The notes: generated by a model not told the origin, from the sequence alone. 64,000 bases of DNA from Dasypus novemcinctus (GCF_030445035.2 NC_092216.1:13269405-13333404); one strand, 5' to 3'; counted from the first letter of the stretch, positions 10,758 to 22,949 are shown. Translations and numbers: made by a program.

Positions 10758-13700
10758 TATTTCATATCACTGAGGTCATGTAGCATTTGTCCTTCAATGT
10801 CTGGGTTGCATCACTCAGCATAAGGTTCTCAAGATTCATCCATGTTATCACATGTGTTTGTAGTGTATTTTTTCTTAAAGCTGAATAGTATTCCATTGTA
10901 AGTATATACCACATTTTATTGATCCACTCATCTGTTGATGGGCATTTGGGTTGATTCCAACTTTTGGTGATAGTGAACAATGCTGCTATGAACATTGTTG
11001 TGCATGTATCGGTTTGTGTTCTTGTTTTCAGTTCTGCTGGGTATATACCCAGCAGTGGAATTGCTGAGTCATATGGCAAATCTGTGGTTACTTTTTTGAG
11101 AAACTGCCAAACTGTCCTCCAGAATGGTTGGATCCTTCTGCATTCCCACCAGCAGTGGAGGAGTGTTCCCATTTCTTCACATCCTCTCCAGTGTTTGTAT
11201 TCTTCTGTTTTTTCATAGCTGCCAATCTTATGGAAGTAAGATGGTATCTCATTGTAGTTTGGATTTGCATTTCCCTGATAGCTAAAGATTTGGAGCATTT
11301 TTTCATGTGCTTTTTAGCCATTTGTATTTCTTCTTTGGAGAAGTGTCTGTTTAAATCTTTTTCCCATTTTTTAAATGGGTTGTTTATCTTTTTATTTTCA
11401 AGATATAGGAGTTCTTTATATAGCAATTATAGGTCTTTTATCAGATATATGGTTGCCAAATATTTTCTCCCACTGTGTAGACTCCCTTTGTACTTTCTTG
11501 ACAAACTCCTTTGAGGTGCAGAAGGCTTTAATTTTGAGGAAGTCCCATTTATCTATTCCTTTGCTGCTTGTGCTTTTGGTGTGATGTTCATGAGGACATT
11601 TCCTATTACAAGGTCTTGTAGATGTTTCCCTACACTGCTTTCCAAAGTCTTTATGGTCTTGGCTCATATATTTAGGTCTTTGATCCATCTTGAGTTGATC
11701 TTTGTATAAGGTGTGAGATGGTAATCCTCTTTCATTCTTCTACAGATGGATATCCAGTTCTCCAGGCACCATTTGTTGAATAGGTCATTCTCTCCAAGTT
11801 GAGAGGGTTTGGTGGCTGTATAGAATATTATATGGCTATATATATGAAGTTCTATATCAGAACTTTCAATTGGATTCCATTGGTCTGTGTGTCTCTCCTT
11901 ATGCCAATACCATACTGTTTTCATTTACTGTAGCTTTGTAGTATGTTTCAAAGTCAGGTAGTGTGATTCCTCCAATTTCATTTTTTTTTTTTCCAATATG
12001 TCTTTAGCTATTCAGGGCCTCTTTCCTTTCCAAATAAATTTCATAGTTTTTCTAGTTTGATAAGAAGCCTGCATTGATTTTTATTGGGATTGCATTGAAA
12101 GTGTAGATCAGTTTTGGTAGGATAGATATCTTAATAATATTTAGTCTTCCTATCCACAAACAGGGAATATTCTTCCATTTATTTAGGTCTTCTTTGATTT
12201 CCTTGAACATTCTTGTGTAGTTCTTGATGTATAAGTTTTTTACATCTTTAGGTAAATTCGTTCCTAAATATTTGATTTTTTATTTTACTATTGTAAATGG
12301 TATTTGTTTCTTGATTTCCTCCTGATCTTGCTCATTATTGGTGTACAGAAATGCTACTGATTTTTGCGCATTGATCTTATAACCTGCAACTTTACTAAAC
12401 TCATTTATGAGTTCTAGAAGCTTTGTTGTAGACCTCTCAGGGTTTTCTATGTTTAGGATCTTGTCATCTGCATATAATGAAATTTTGACTTTTTCTTTTC
12501 CAATTTGAATGCCTTTTATATCTGATACTTGCCTCAGTGCTCGAACAAGTACTTCTAGGACAATGTTAAATAGAAGGGGAGAGATTGAGCCTCCTTATCC
12601 TGTTCCTGAATTTCGAGGGAAGGACTTTAGGATTTCTCCATTGTAAATGAGGTTGGCTGTGGGTTTTTCATATATACTTTTTATCATGTTAAAATAATTT
12701 CCTTGTATTCCAGTCTCTTGGAGTGTTTTTATCAAGAAAGGGGGCTGTGTTGTGTCAATACTTTTTCTGCATCTATAGATATAATCATGTGATTTTTTTC
12801 CTTCAATCTGTTTATATTGTGTATTATATTGATTGATTTTCTTACATTGATCCATCCTTGCATACCTGGAATGAATCCCACTTTGTTGTGGTGCATTATT
12901 CATTTAATGTGTTGTTGAATACGATTAGCAAGTGTTTTGTTAAGTATTTTTGCATCTAGGTTCATTAGAGAAATTGGTCTGTACTTTTCCTTTCTTGTGG
13001 TATCTTTGTTTGGCTTTGGTACTAGCGTAATGTTTGCATCATAGAATGAGTTAGGCACTGTTCCTTCTGTTTTGATTTTTTGGAAGAGTTTCAACAGGAT
13101 TGGTGTTAGTTCTTTCTGGAATGTTTTGTAGAATTCAGCTGTGAAGCCATCTGGCCCTGGGCTCTTCTTAGTTGGGAGGTTTTTAATGACTGATTCTATC
13201 TCTTTACTTGTTTTGGTTTGTTGAGATCATCAGTTTCTTCTTCTGTCAATATAGGCTGCTTATGTGTTTCTAGGAATTTGTCCGTTTGCTCTGAATTCTC
13301 ATTTTTGTTGGAATATAGTTTTTCAAAGTATCCTCTTATGATAGTCTTTTTTCTGTGGAGTCAGTGGTGATATCTCCTTTATCATTTCTTTTTTTTTTTT
13401 GCATCTTTTCTCTTTTTTCCTTTGTTAGTCTCACTAAGGGTTTGTCAATTTTGTTGATCTTCTCAAAAAAACCAGCTCTTGGTCTTGTTTATCTTTTCAA
13501 GTGCTTTCTTATTTTCTATTTCTTTGAGTTCTGCTCTTATCTTTGTTATTTCCTTCCTTCTTCTTCCTGTAGGGTTACCTTGTTGGTTTTTTTTTCACTA
13601 ATTCCTCCGAAATGTGCAGTTAGTTCTTCAATTTTTGTTCTTTCTTCTTTTTTGATGTATGAATGTATGGCTATAAATTTCCCTCTCAGTACTGCTTTTG

Positions 13701-14545
13701 CTGCATCCCATAAGTTTTAGTATGTTGTGTTATCATTATCATTTGTTTCAAGGTAGTCATTGATTTCTTTTGAGATTTCCTCTTTGACCCACTGTTTTTC
13801 TAAGAGTGGGCTGTTTAATTTCCATATCTTGGTGTGAAATCTGGGCCTCTGGCCCTTGCAGATTCCAGCTTCACTCCACTGTGGTCAGAGGTATTATTTT
13901 GTAGGATTTCCATTTTTCTGAATTCATTAAGCCTTTCTTTGTGGCCCAGCTTATGGTCTATCTTGGAGAATGATCCATGTGCACTTGAGAAAAATGTATA
14001 TCCTGCTGTGTTTGGGTGTAATGATCTGTATATGTCTATTAGATCCAGCTCCTCTAATACACTGTTCAAATATTTTGTTTCTTTAGTGATTCTCTTCTTT
14101 TGAGATCTTCTGTCCAGAGTTGATAGTGTTGTATTAAAATCTCCTGCTATAATTATAGACGTGTCTATTCTTTCACTTAGTTTTCCCAGTGTTTGCCTCA
14201 CATATTCAGAGGTGCCCTTGTTAGCAGCATAAATATTTATGATTGCTCTTCTTGAGAGAGTGTCCCTTTCACTAATATATAGTATCCTTCTTTGTCTCTC
14301 TCATTTGCTTCACATTTAATGTCTATTTTGTCTGATATTAATATAGCTACTCCTGCCTTTTTTTGGTTATTGTTTGCTTGTAAGATTGTTTTCCAGCCAT
14401 TCACTTTCAGCCTCCATGAATCTCTGGGTCTAAGATGTGTCTCTTGTAGACAGAGTATAGATGGGTCATATTTCCTTACCCAATGTCCCAGTCTGAATCT
14501 TTGGATAGGTGAGTTTATCTGTTGACATTTAGTGGTATTACTTTC
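10758..14545 (-). pseudogene. L1 ORF2 (endonuclease-RT), broken
   Basis: Multi-domain ORF2p remnant. The C-terminal part (11298-10762) is one open stretch of 178 residues ending MTSVI, with the [21 protein letters not shown] and INKMWYILTMEYYSALRKN regions. RT blocks lie at 13094-12595, and a YADD catalytic motif is intact at 12474-12463 in the reading LYADDK. Endonuclease text lies at 14201-13815 (IIIAGDFNTTLS, then YTFFSSAHGSFSKIDHKLGH, which carries the catalytic-site region). Frames change at least four times, so the protein is not intact, but catalytic motifs survive better than in the other L1s here. Confidence 0.85.
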
Positions 14546-14636
14546 AAGGAATTATTTATGTTAGCCATATTTTAATTGGACTTTGTTTGTCATATTTTGT
14601 TTTTGTTTTTTTTCCCTTCTCTCTTTTTTATTGCTC

Positions 14637-15480
14637 TTACACTCTTCTCCAACTCTGCCTGTCCTGTTTTTTCCTTTCTTCATGCAGAACTCCCTTTAGT
14701 ATTTCTTGAAGGGGAGGTTTCTTCGTGGCATACTCTTTCAATTTCTGTTTATCTGTAAATATTTTGAACTCTCCATCATTTTTGAATGCTAGTTTAGTTG
14801 GGTAGAGTATTTTTGGTTGGAAAGTTTCTCTTTTAGTACCTTGTCTATATCATACCACTGCCTTCTTGCCTTCATGGTTTCAGATGAGAAATCAGCACTT
14901 AATCTTATGGAGCCTCCCTTGTATGTGATGGTTTTCTTTTCTTTTTCTGCTTTTAGAATTTTCTCTTTCTTTTGAACATTGGATAATTTGACAAGTATAT
15001 GTCTTGGGGTGGGACTGTTGGGGTTTATGATGTTTGGGTTCATTGTGCTTCCTGGATATGTACATCTGTCTCTCTCAGTAGATTTGGGAAGTTTTCAGCC
15101 ATTATTTCCTGCAACACCCCTTATGACCCCTTTCCCTTCTCTTCTCCTTCTGGGATGCCTATAATATGTATGTTTGTGCATTTTGCATTGTCATTCAGGT
15201 ACCTAAGTCATAGTTGGATTTTTTTTCTATCTTTTTATCAATCAATTGTACTATCTGTTTAATTTCCGATGTACTGTCTTACACATCGCTAATTCTCTCC
15301 TCTGCCTCTTCTAATCTGCTGCTATTTGCTGCGAGTGTGTTTTTTATTTCTTGAACTGTGGTTTTCATTCCCATATCTGTTATCTTTTTGCATATGTCTG
15401 CAATTTCCCCTCCAAGTGTTGTCTTCTTATTGTTCACCTCTTCCTTTACTTCATTAAATTTGTCTGTGATATATGTTCTG
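14637..15480 (-). pseudogene. L1 ORF1 (chaperone), mostly preserved, broken
   Basis: Reading on -, the region 15043-14789 gives an ORF1p-like stretch with SPTPRHILVKLSN, KEKILKAEKEKKTITYKG and IRLSADFSSETMKARRQWYD. A shifted frame continues to a stop codon at 14639-14637 after a basic tail with EERKKQDRQSWRRV. The N-terminal coiled-coil part (15480-15050) is AT-rich and its frame is disturbed. ORF1 precedes ORF2 by ~90 bases of spacer, the usual dicistronic L1 layout. Confidence 0.75.
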
Positions 15481-15494
15481 AGATCTTTAATTAC

Positions 15495-16140
15495 TTGTCT
15501 GGGGCTCTAGCCAGAAGCGCTGATATTGGTGCCATAAACCCAAAATTTCAAACCTTGCAAAACTCCTCCGTCTCTGTTTCACCTAATTGGCTTCCACCCA
15601 CCTCCCAATCTGCAAGCCCCAAAATAGCCTGCTGGTAGCACCTCTTTATTGTGGCCGATTTAAGGGCCGCTGCAGATTGGCAGCCAGGCCTAGGGGGCAG
15701 GGCTCTAGCCAGAAGCACTGAACTCAGTGTCAGAAATCCAAAATTCCACACCTCGCAAAAACTTTGTCTCTGTCTCACCAAATTGGTTTCCAAATGCCTC
15801 CTGCCCTGCAAGCCCCTGAATATCCTGCACAGGGCTAATGAATTCCCCAGCACCACAGAGCCTCCAGGAATCACCACTGTCAAGCCGCCTGCCCCAGGGG
15901 GGAGTGTCCTGCATGCAGCCCCTATCTCTATGTAAGAGAGCCTCAATTCTGCCTTTTACATGAATCTTCTCTGTCACCATCCCACCAAATCGATGTCCAG
16001 ACACCTCCTGCCCTGCAAAATCCTGAAACAGCCTGGTCCTGAAGAATTTCCAACACTGCCTAGCTGCTTCTTTGCAGGAGAGACTATAAGGTGCACTCAC
16101 TCAGACAGCATCTTGCCCCGCCAGACTCTGCTGATGGACA
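15495..16140 (-). promoter_or_regulatory. L1 5' UTR with tandem ~200-bp monomers
   Basis: GC-rich compared with its surroundings. Three diverged copies of one unit can be aligned: GCTCTAGCCAGAAGC occurs at 15504 and 15702 (period 198), the TCTGT-TCACC-AAATTGG block at ~15570, 15766 and 15965-15990 (periods 196 to 207), and CCTCCTGCCCTGCAA at ~15797 and 16005. The unit near the L1 body and the middle unit are nearly complete; the outermost is partial. Monomer arrays act as L1 promoters in mouse; promoter activity here is inferred only. Confidence 0.7.
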
Positions 16141-16149
16141 TTTAATATC

Positions 16150-16790
16150 AGTTTGCACATTGTGAACTTGGCGTGTAGAAGAGAAAGATTCTTAAACAGA
16201 ATGCAAAAAATAGTAACTACATTTAAAAAGTTGAAATTGGAACTTCATTAAGATTCAGAACCTAATTCATCAAAAGACAGCACTAATGGAGGAAAAGGGC
16301 AAGCCAAAACTGTCAATATATATGTTGGAGTCTCATATACAAACTGTATAAAGTGGACTGCAAATACTGAGAAAATATCCAGGCAAATCAATAGAAAAAT
16401 AAATAAATAAGCAATTTACAAAAACACATTTTAAAATATAAATAGCTTATACACCCCTCATTACTCATCAGGAAAGTGCACATCAAGATAACAGAAATAT
16501 TACATACCTGCCAGATTTGCTTATATGAAAAAGACAGAAAATACCAAGTGTTAGCCATGATATGGAGCAATCAGAAATTTCATAATGTTGGTGGGAATAC
16601 AGATTTGTGCAACCACTTTGGAAAACTGTGAGGAATAGCATTAATACAATTCTATTATGATTTTGTAATTCCACTCCCAAGGATATATATTCAACTGTAA
16701 TATGCATCCAAGGGAACCTATGTAACAGATTTTTTATCCACCATTATCCATTAATAAAATGGTAAAACTGTGGAACATTTTATATTGTTC
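16150..16790 (+). mobile_element. Old L1 ORF2 C-terminal fragment
   Basis: The text around 16440-16790 follows the L1 ORF2 C-terminal order on + (CTCATCAGGAAAGTGCACATCA, then AATGTTGGTGGGAATACAGA, then the ATGCATCCAAGGGAAC and AATAAAATGGTAAAACTG blocks). Heavily mutated; ancient. Confidence 0.65.
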
Positions 16791-17030
16791 CTTTTCCATC
16801 TTGAATCTCTATTTTTCTATTTGCCAAATAATTTTATCATAATTATTTCATTTTACAACTGAAACTTTATTTTACTGTTCTGTAACAAAAATAAGTGTAT
16901 AAATTGAAATAAACATTTTATCAGATCATAAATCTTTGTAATGTTAACTTTTACTCTAAAATGTAATTAACTTACTATTACACTTATATTAAGTACACAA
17001 TCAAAACAACATTAAGTATAATCTAAGAAA
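16791..17030. other. AT-rich spacer
   Basis: Very AT-rich single-copy-looking DNA between two L1 fragments. Nothing recognised. Confidence 0.5.
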
Positions 17031-19390
17031 AACAATGTAATATCACAATAGAATGAAGGGAAGAATCCCACATCGTCATCTCAGTTGATTCAGAAAAGGC
17101 ATTTGACAAAATCCAGCACCCTTTACTGATAGGAACATTAATAGGACTAGGAATAGAAGAGAACTTCTTCAGTATGATAAAAACCATCTATGTAAAGGCC
17201 ACAGTTAAAATCGTACTTAATGGTGAAAGACTGAAAGCTTTTCTTCTAAAATAAGGAACAAGATGATGCCTGTTTTAACCAATACTGTTTGACATTGTAC
17301 TATTAGTTCTGGCCAGAGCAATTAGGCAAGAAACAGGCTACAAGGAACATTCACAATTGAGAGGCAACAATATTACTGTTTCTGTTCACAGTGACAGGAT
17401 CTTATAAATCTATAAATCCCAGAAAATCTACAAGAAAGGTACTAGAGCTAGTCAATGAATTCAGCAAAGTGGCAGGGCCCAAGATCAAAGCACATAAATC
17501 AGTATTTTTCTATATTCAAGCCAGAAACAATCCAAAAAGAAGAACAAAATTCCATTTACAGTAGCACCTAAAGAATAAAATATTTAGGAATAAACTTAAC
17601 CAAGGTTGTAAAGGTCTTGTACATGGAAAACTGCAAAGCTTCTTTGTTGCAAGAAATCGAACAAGACCTAAATAAATGGAAAGTGAGCTTATACCCTGGA
17701 TTTTAAGACTTAGTATTGGTAAGATGTCAATAATATTCAAAGTGACTTGGAAGTTAAACTTAATCTCAAGAAAAACCCAACAATCTTTGCAAAATGGGAA
17801 AACTAATTTTCAAATCCACTTGGAATGGTCTTCAAAAGAGCAAAGTTGGAGGGGGTCACAGTATCTGATTTTAAAGCTCATTTTAAAACGATTGTAGTAA
17901 AAGCAATGTGGTACTGTATAAGGAAAGATGTATAGGCCAGTAAAATAGAATTGAGAGTTCAAACACTCACCTATGGCCAACTGATTTTGACATGTGTGCT
18001 ATATCCATTCAATGGGGAAAGAATAGTCTGTACAAAAAATGATGTTAGGAAAATTGGATCTCCATATCCAAAAAGAATGAAAATGGAAGCCTACCTCCTT
18101 CTATGTACAAAAACTCACTCAAAATGGATCAGTGACCTAAGAATGAGAGCTAACACTGTAACACTTTTAGAAGAGAGCAAAGTCACTTAAGGACTTTTTA
18201 ACAGGCAATGGATTCTTAAACTTCATAACAAAATCATGAACCACAAAAGAAAAAATAGATATATTGGCCTTCATGAAAATTAAAACCTTTGTTGCACAAA
18301 AGAACATTATCCAGAAAGTGAAAAGACAACAAAATGGAAGAAAATATATCAGATAAGGGTTTAATATCCAGGATATAAAAGACTACCTATAACTCAGTAC
18401 CAAAAAGACAACCCAAATAAAAATGGTCAAGGAACTTAAATAGCTAGTTTCCTGAGAAGGTACACAAATGTCCAATAAGCATATGAAAAGATTTTGGACA
18501 TCATTAACCAGTAGAGAAATGCAAATAAAAATCACGAGATAACCTTCATACCCACTAGAATGGCCATTTAAAAAAAAAAAAAAGGAAAATAACTGCTAGT
18601 AAGGATGTGGAAGTTAAAATGGGGAAGTTGCCTTGGAAAACAGTTTTATGGTTCCTTAAAATGTTAAACGTGGAAGTTACCATGTGACCTGGCATATCCC
18701 AATCCTGGGTACCTACCTAAAAAAATGAAAAGCAGAGACTCATAGATACATATACATTGATATTCTTCATAACCAAAAGGTGAAAGTAATACAAATATTC
18801 ACCAACAAATGAGTGGATAAACAAAGCGTGATGGATACATAAAATGGACTATTATTTAGCTGTAAAAAGGAATGATGCCGCCCATTGTAAAAGAAAGTGC
18901 AGCCTGCCTAAGAATGGGAGGTCCACACTGAGACATGACACAACAAGATGACACAACAAAAAAGAGACACAGATTCCCGTTCTGCTGACAACAACAGAAG
19001 TGGATGAAGCATCAGTAGCATATAGACACAGAGAACAGACAACCAGGGTGGGGGGTGAGGAGGGGAGAGAAATAAATAAATCTTGAAAAAAAGGAATGAT
19101 GAATGCTACAGCATGAACCCTGGAGATAATGATCAGTGAAAAAAGGCAGAAACAATAGGACAAATATGTGATTCCTTTTATATGAAATACCTAAATATGC
19201 AAATTCACAGAGACAAAAAGTAGATTAGACATTACATAAGTGGGATGAGAGGAGAGTTAGTGCATAATAGGTGCAGGGTTTCTGTCTGGGGTGATGGAAA
19301 AGTTTAAATTTTTCATATTGATAACATTACAAATGCTACTAATCCCATTTGTATATTTAAAAGTGGTTGAGATTTGAGTTTTTAGGTAGT
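17031..19390 (+). mobile_element. Old L1 fragment: ORF2 RT to 3' end
   Basis: L1 ORF2 on + from the RT domain (CAGAAAAGGCATTTGACAAA at 17091-17110) through the thumb and C-terminal region to about 18860, interrupted by a SINE at 18878-19087, then the L1 resumes and ends near 19390. Many stops; ancient copy. Confidence 0.75.
18878..19087 (+). mobile_element. DAS-type SINE, 5'-truncated, with target-site duplication
   Basis: The body corresponds to the distal part of the long DAS SINE at 36117-36484 (shared blocks GCAGCCTGCC, ACAACAGAAG, AGACACAGAGAACAGACA and an AAATAAATAAATCTT tail). The tRNA-like head is missing. It is flanked by a 14-bp direct repeat, AAAAAGGAATGATG, at 18864-18877 and 19088-19101. 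It carries an extra run of ACACAAC-type repeats at about 18930-18975 compared with the other copy. It sits inside the 17031-19390 L1 and is therefore younger than that L1. Confidence 0.8.
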
Positions 19391-19469
19391 ATATAGGCTA
19401 CAACAATTAAAAAGATGCTGGGTGGTTGGAGGGGACTGAAAAGACTATGAGAATTAAAAGCAATTGGGT

Positions 19470-19805
19470 AAGAAAGTGGATGTGGCACCTGCCTAACATT
19501 TGGAAGTCCTGGGTTTGTGTCCTGGTGCTTCCTAAAGAAGATAAGTGGATGCCACACCTGCCACAATGAGCTAGATGGTGCATCCACCACAACGAGCCGA
19601 TGATTCAATGAACAGATGCTGTAGGCCATCAGATGCTGCAGTTTGTGTGGAGCAAATGTGGCTCAGGCTGTTGGGCAATCACCTCTTCCATGGAAGGTTC
19701 TGGATTCAGCTATCAGTGCCTCCTGGAGAATATGAGCAAACAATGAGCAGACAAATGAGAGAACCTTGGGGAAAGAGATCTATAAAAAATGAAAAATAAA
19801 TAATC
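19470..19805 (+). mobile_element. DAS-type SINE with two tRNA-like parts
   Basis: A tRNA-like unit (19470-19600) is followed by a second head at ~19650 (GTGGAGCAAATGTGGCTCAG, then TGGAAGGTTCTGGATTCAG, a B-box-like block) and a tail ending in AAAAATAAATAATCTTAAAA. Either a dimeric DAS variant or two SINEs side by side. Confidence 0.6.
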
Positions 19806-19811
19806 TTAAAA

Positions 19812-20035
19812 ATCAATTGGATCTAATAATGAAGGAGAAAATGCACAAAAGAAAATTACTAGGACAAATGAAAAAAAAATTGCAATATAGGCCCTCTGCT
19901 TTATGTCAATGTTAAATTTCTTGATTTTGATTTTTGTACTTAATGTGGTTATGTAAGTGAATATCCTTGTTCTTATGAAATATATCTGGAAATGTGTATT
20001 AAATGAGTGTGATGCTTACTCTGCCACCATCTCCT
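19812..20035 (+). repeat. Old interspersed repeat, family uncertain
   Basis: The order AATTGCAATATAGGC..., GTTAAATTTCTTGATTTTGA, TGTGGTTATGTAAGTGAATA, CCTTGTTCTTATGAAATA looks like a common ancient mammalian repeat tail, but I cannot name it with certainty. Confidence 0.4.
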
Positions 20036-20059
20036 ATGTCTTTTTTTTTTTTTTTAATG

Positions 20060-20720
20060 TTTTAGTCTCACTAGAGGTTTGGGGCTTAATCGGTTTTGCG
20101 AAGAATGTTTTCACATTTGTTGCTCCTTTCTGTAGTCGGCTTGGTTTTTGTTATTATCTGTGCTTTTATATTTTTCTACTACAGTTTGACTATGTCTTTT
20201 CTAACCTGTTGAGATATAGTATTTAGCGTATTAATTTAGGCCTTTTAAAGACATGTATTCCCTTTTAAGAATTGTATTGCTTTAACTTAATCCTACAAAT
20301 TTTAATACCTAATATTTTTATTATCCTTATCACTTGATATCTAATTTCTATTATGATATCTTCTTTGATACATGTGATTGTTAAAAGAGGTTTATGAGTA
20401 TCTAGACATATGGGGATTTTCTAGTTATCCATATTTTTTAATTGGCTTCTAGCATGACTGCAGTTCCTCATCAATATTCATTGCGTGGTATCAAGGCTTT
20501 ACCCTTCTTAGAACTCATTTTATGGATCAGTATGCATTAGTTTTTGAAAATGTCATCAGATTCAATAATGAGTCTGAAGAGCATGAATTCTGAAGCTGTA
20601 AGGTACAGTGTGTATATGTTTATTAATAAAATTTTTAGATTAAAAGAAATTCTCTTACTGATTTTTTAAATTGTTTATTCTTCCAACTACTGAGAAACAT
20701 GTCAAAATCTGCCCCTATGG
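20060..20720 (-). mobile_element. Old L1 ORF2 fragment
   Basis: Reverse complement of L1 ORF2. GTCTCACTAGAGGTTTGGGG near 20067 corresponds to the block at 13428 in the minus-strand L1 (GTCTCACTAAGGGTTTGTC). It continues through the endonuclease-RT linker to about 20720. Strongly diverged. Confidence 0.6.
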
Positions 20721-21395
20721 TGTGCCTCTATGTCTAGTTCTCTAGAAGAACTTTACGAAGGTTAATATCCATAATATAAAACTGACTTATTTTAATTGTA
20801 CCCTTAAATGACATATTAAATGCAAAGAGTTGTGCAGGCAGTATCAGAACATTTCCATCATCCCACAAATATCTCATGTGCCCTTTTGCACCTGATTTTC
20901 TTTTCTTTCCAATTCTTAACCCCATGCAAGAACTAATCTACTTTCTATTTTTGACAGTCCTGGCAAATTTAGCTTTAAGATTTTGAGGCTGTTATGCATA
21001 TAATACTACCCATTCTCCCTTATACAACCTCATTATTGATGGTCCTGGTTTGTGGTAGATCTCAGCCAATACCAGGATGATGGGCAACCAGATTATTCAG
21101 CCTCATTCTCTATGACTCTTTCTAGGTGGGATTGAAGAATCTCCTTACACTGATTCCTACTTACACCAAGAGGATGTAGTCTAGCATCATATATTATGTA
21201 CAGTAGCATGTCTCTACCTCCAGTTATTTGGAATACTTTCCCAGGTTTTTGTCATTTATTTTGTTGATATTTTTGATGATACAGTACTCTTTTTTGTTGT
21301 TGTTGTTGTTGCTGTCTTTCTACTTATCAAACACTTTAAAGAAGTATAAGTTCTAAAATAAAGTTTAATCACTTTCCTTTTGTCTTATTTTCTTC
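20721..21395. other. No recognisable feature
   Basis: Single-copy-looking AT-rich DNA. The only pattern is a short (GTT)n run at about 21295-21312. Confidence 0.5.
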
Positions 21396-22045
21396 TATAT
21401 CAGTCAGCCAAAGGGTTGCTGATGCAAAGTACCAGAACTCATTGACTTTTATAAAGGATATTTATTTGGGGTAGAAGCTTACAGTCACAAGGCCCTAAAG
21501 AGTCCAACTCAAGTTACTTCCTTACCCAGTCAGTTGCCATGAGTTGAAGCAAGATGGCGGGCAACATCTGCAAAGGTTCAGCCTTCTTCTTCCTCTTAAA
21601 GCACCATGGGCCCAGCTTATTCCTCTCTCAGTTGTAGGCCAGAGGCTTCATAGATTTCTAGATTCAACTGCTTTGTTATCTTCACAAGGTCAGTTGTAAA
21701 CTGTCAGGTGAATGGCTCATCGCTCTTCCCATGACCAAAGGATCAAAGCTGACGAGTTCTCTCCTCTTCTGTGTCTGTGGAGCTCTCTCTGTTCTTCTGT
21801 GTATCATCTCCTGTGTGTCTTCTTGATTGGCCATTTTTATAGCCCACAAAGGGGGTGGGGACTCAACCCTGGCCTCCTCCTAATGTTCTTGTTAAATGAA
21901 AGGCCTACTTTTAACATAATCAAGTAAACACAAAAACCTTTGTATTTAAAACAATGAAAGCATATCACACCCAGAGGAACAGACCAGTTTGCAAACATAA
22001 TCAGTATCTATTTTTGGCATTCACAAATAATATCAAACCGCCAGA
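21396..22045 (-). mobile_element. Solo LTR, ERVL-MaLR-like
   Basis: The reverse complement aligns with the LTRs of the 45435-47980 element: same 3' end region (CAGTCAGCCAAAGGG on +), same TTTATTTGGGGTAG polyA-signal region, same CAAGATGGC block, and a U3 start on - of type TTTGATATTATTTGTGAAT. No internal sequence is attached, so it is a solo LTR formed by LTR-LTR recombination. Flanks TCTTC (21391-21395) and CCTTC (22046-22050) fit a 5-bp target-site duplication with one mismatch, as expected for ERVL/MaLR. Confidence 0.75.
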
Positions 22046-22900
22046 CCTTCCATTGAAATAATTCATCTCTAGAATGGAATATGACCATCCACTAAAGAAA
22101 GGGACAACCTAGGAACAAGTGCAACTCTCCCTTTATTGACGTCCTTCATAGGATCTTGGGAACAGCATTTCTACCCTGCCCACTGGTTTTCCTCATATAG
22201 TCAGAAAACAGCCTACATCTGTATATAGGTGAGGTTAACCTATAGCAAAGAGTCATGGAATAATGGTGGTAACAAAGGTGCTTCCCTTGTTTGCAAGCCC
22301 TTCTACTAGGTTTAAGCCTTTGCACTTAAGATTTTTGTGTTAGCCTGCTTCTTTTTCCTAGACTGAATCTACTTTAGCTCCATTTTTGTCTGTATGAGAG
22401 CAAAGGTAGCTTCCATTCGAGTGAGACCAAGAAGGAGTAGGCTTCTCAGTTAAACGACTATTCTAACAATCACTGTCCTCACCTATCTAGGTAACCCAGC
22501 TCTGCTGTTGTGTGTTTTTATTATTTAGCCCAGAGTCTTCTCTCAACTAGAGGACTGGAACTTGAAATTTAACTCAATGAACATTCGTTGATACCTTGCT
22601 ATGTGAAATACATTAAAAAAAAAAAAAACCCTATTGTGTTGTTTTATTTTTTCTTACCACCTGCTGGCTTTGGATAGCTCATTTCCAGAAAAATATGTAC
22701 AATTAAGTACTTTACACTAAATACTCAAGTCTAAGGCCTCTCTATGTTTTTTTCTCTCAAATAAGGACATTTTTAAGACTCTGAATATCTTTCTTAATAA
22801 ACTGAACTCTTTATCCAACTAAACAATTTGATTTCTTTAAATTTCTGCAGAAATTCCTTATCCATTTTATCTATTGATGCATTTTTATTTTTTATTTATT
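22046..22900. other. No recognisable feature
   Basis: Single-copy-looking DNA with a short A-run at 22616-22628. No coding or repeat signal I can name. Confidence 0.45.
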
Positions 22901-22906
22901 TTATTT

Positions 22907-22949
22907 CATGTCATGTCATGCCATGCCATGCCATGCCATGCCATTCCAT
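22907..22949. repeat. (CATGY)n pentanucleotide microsatellite
   Basis: About eight units drifting from CATGT to CATGC to CATTC. It lies at the A-tail end of a minus-strand SINE, and SINE tails commonly seed such arrays. Confidence 0.85.

Larger units (their letters stand above)
7925..16140 (-). mobile_element. Near full-length LINE-1 on minus strand
   Basis: In the minus reading direction the element has a GC-rich 5' UTR (16140-15490) with tandem monomers, ORF1 (about 15480-14637), ORF2 (about 14545-10760) and a very long 3' UTR (10757-7925) ending in a T-rich stretch on + (the poly-A tail). The whole spans ~8.2 kb, longer than a human L1 mainly because of the 3' UTR. The L1-like text is clean enough that most motifs can be read by eye, so it is younger than the L1s at 30-38 kb, but both ORFs carry several frame breaks. 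I could not find a convincing target-site duplication. Confidence 0.85.

Noticed and set aside
15548..15946. Open frame of 132 codons on - in GC-rich DNA
   Set aside because: It lies in the L1 5' UTR monomer array; length is explained by GC content and absence of stops in the repeated unit.
22907..22949. CRISPR-like array
   Set aside because: Simple pentanucleotide repeat without spacers in a mammalian genome.
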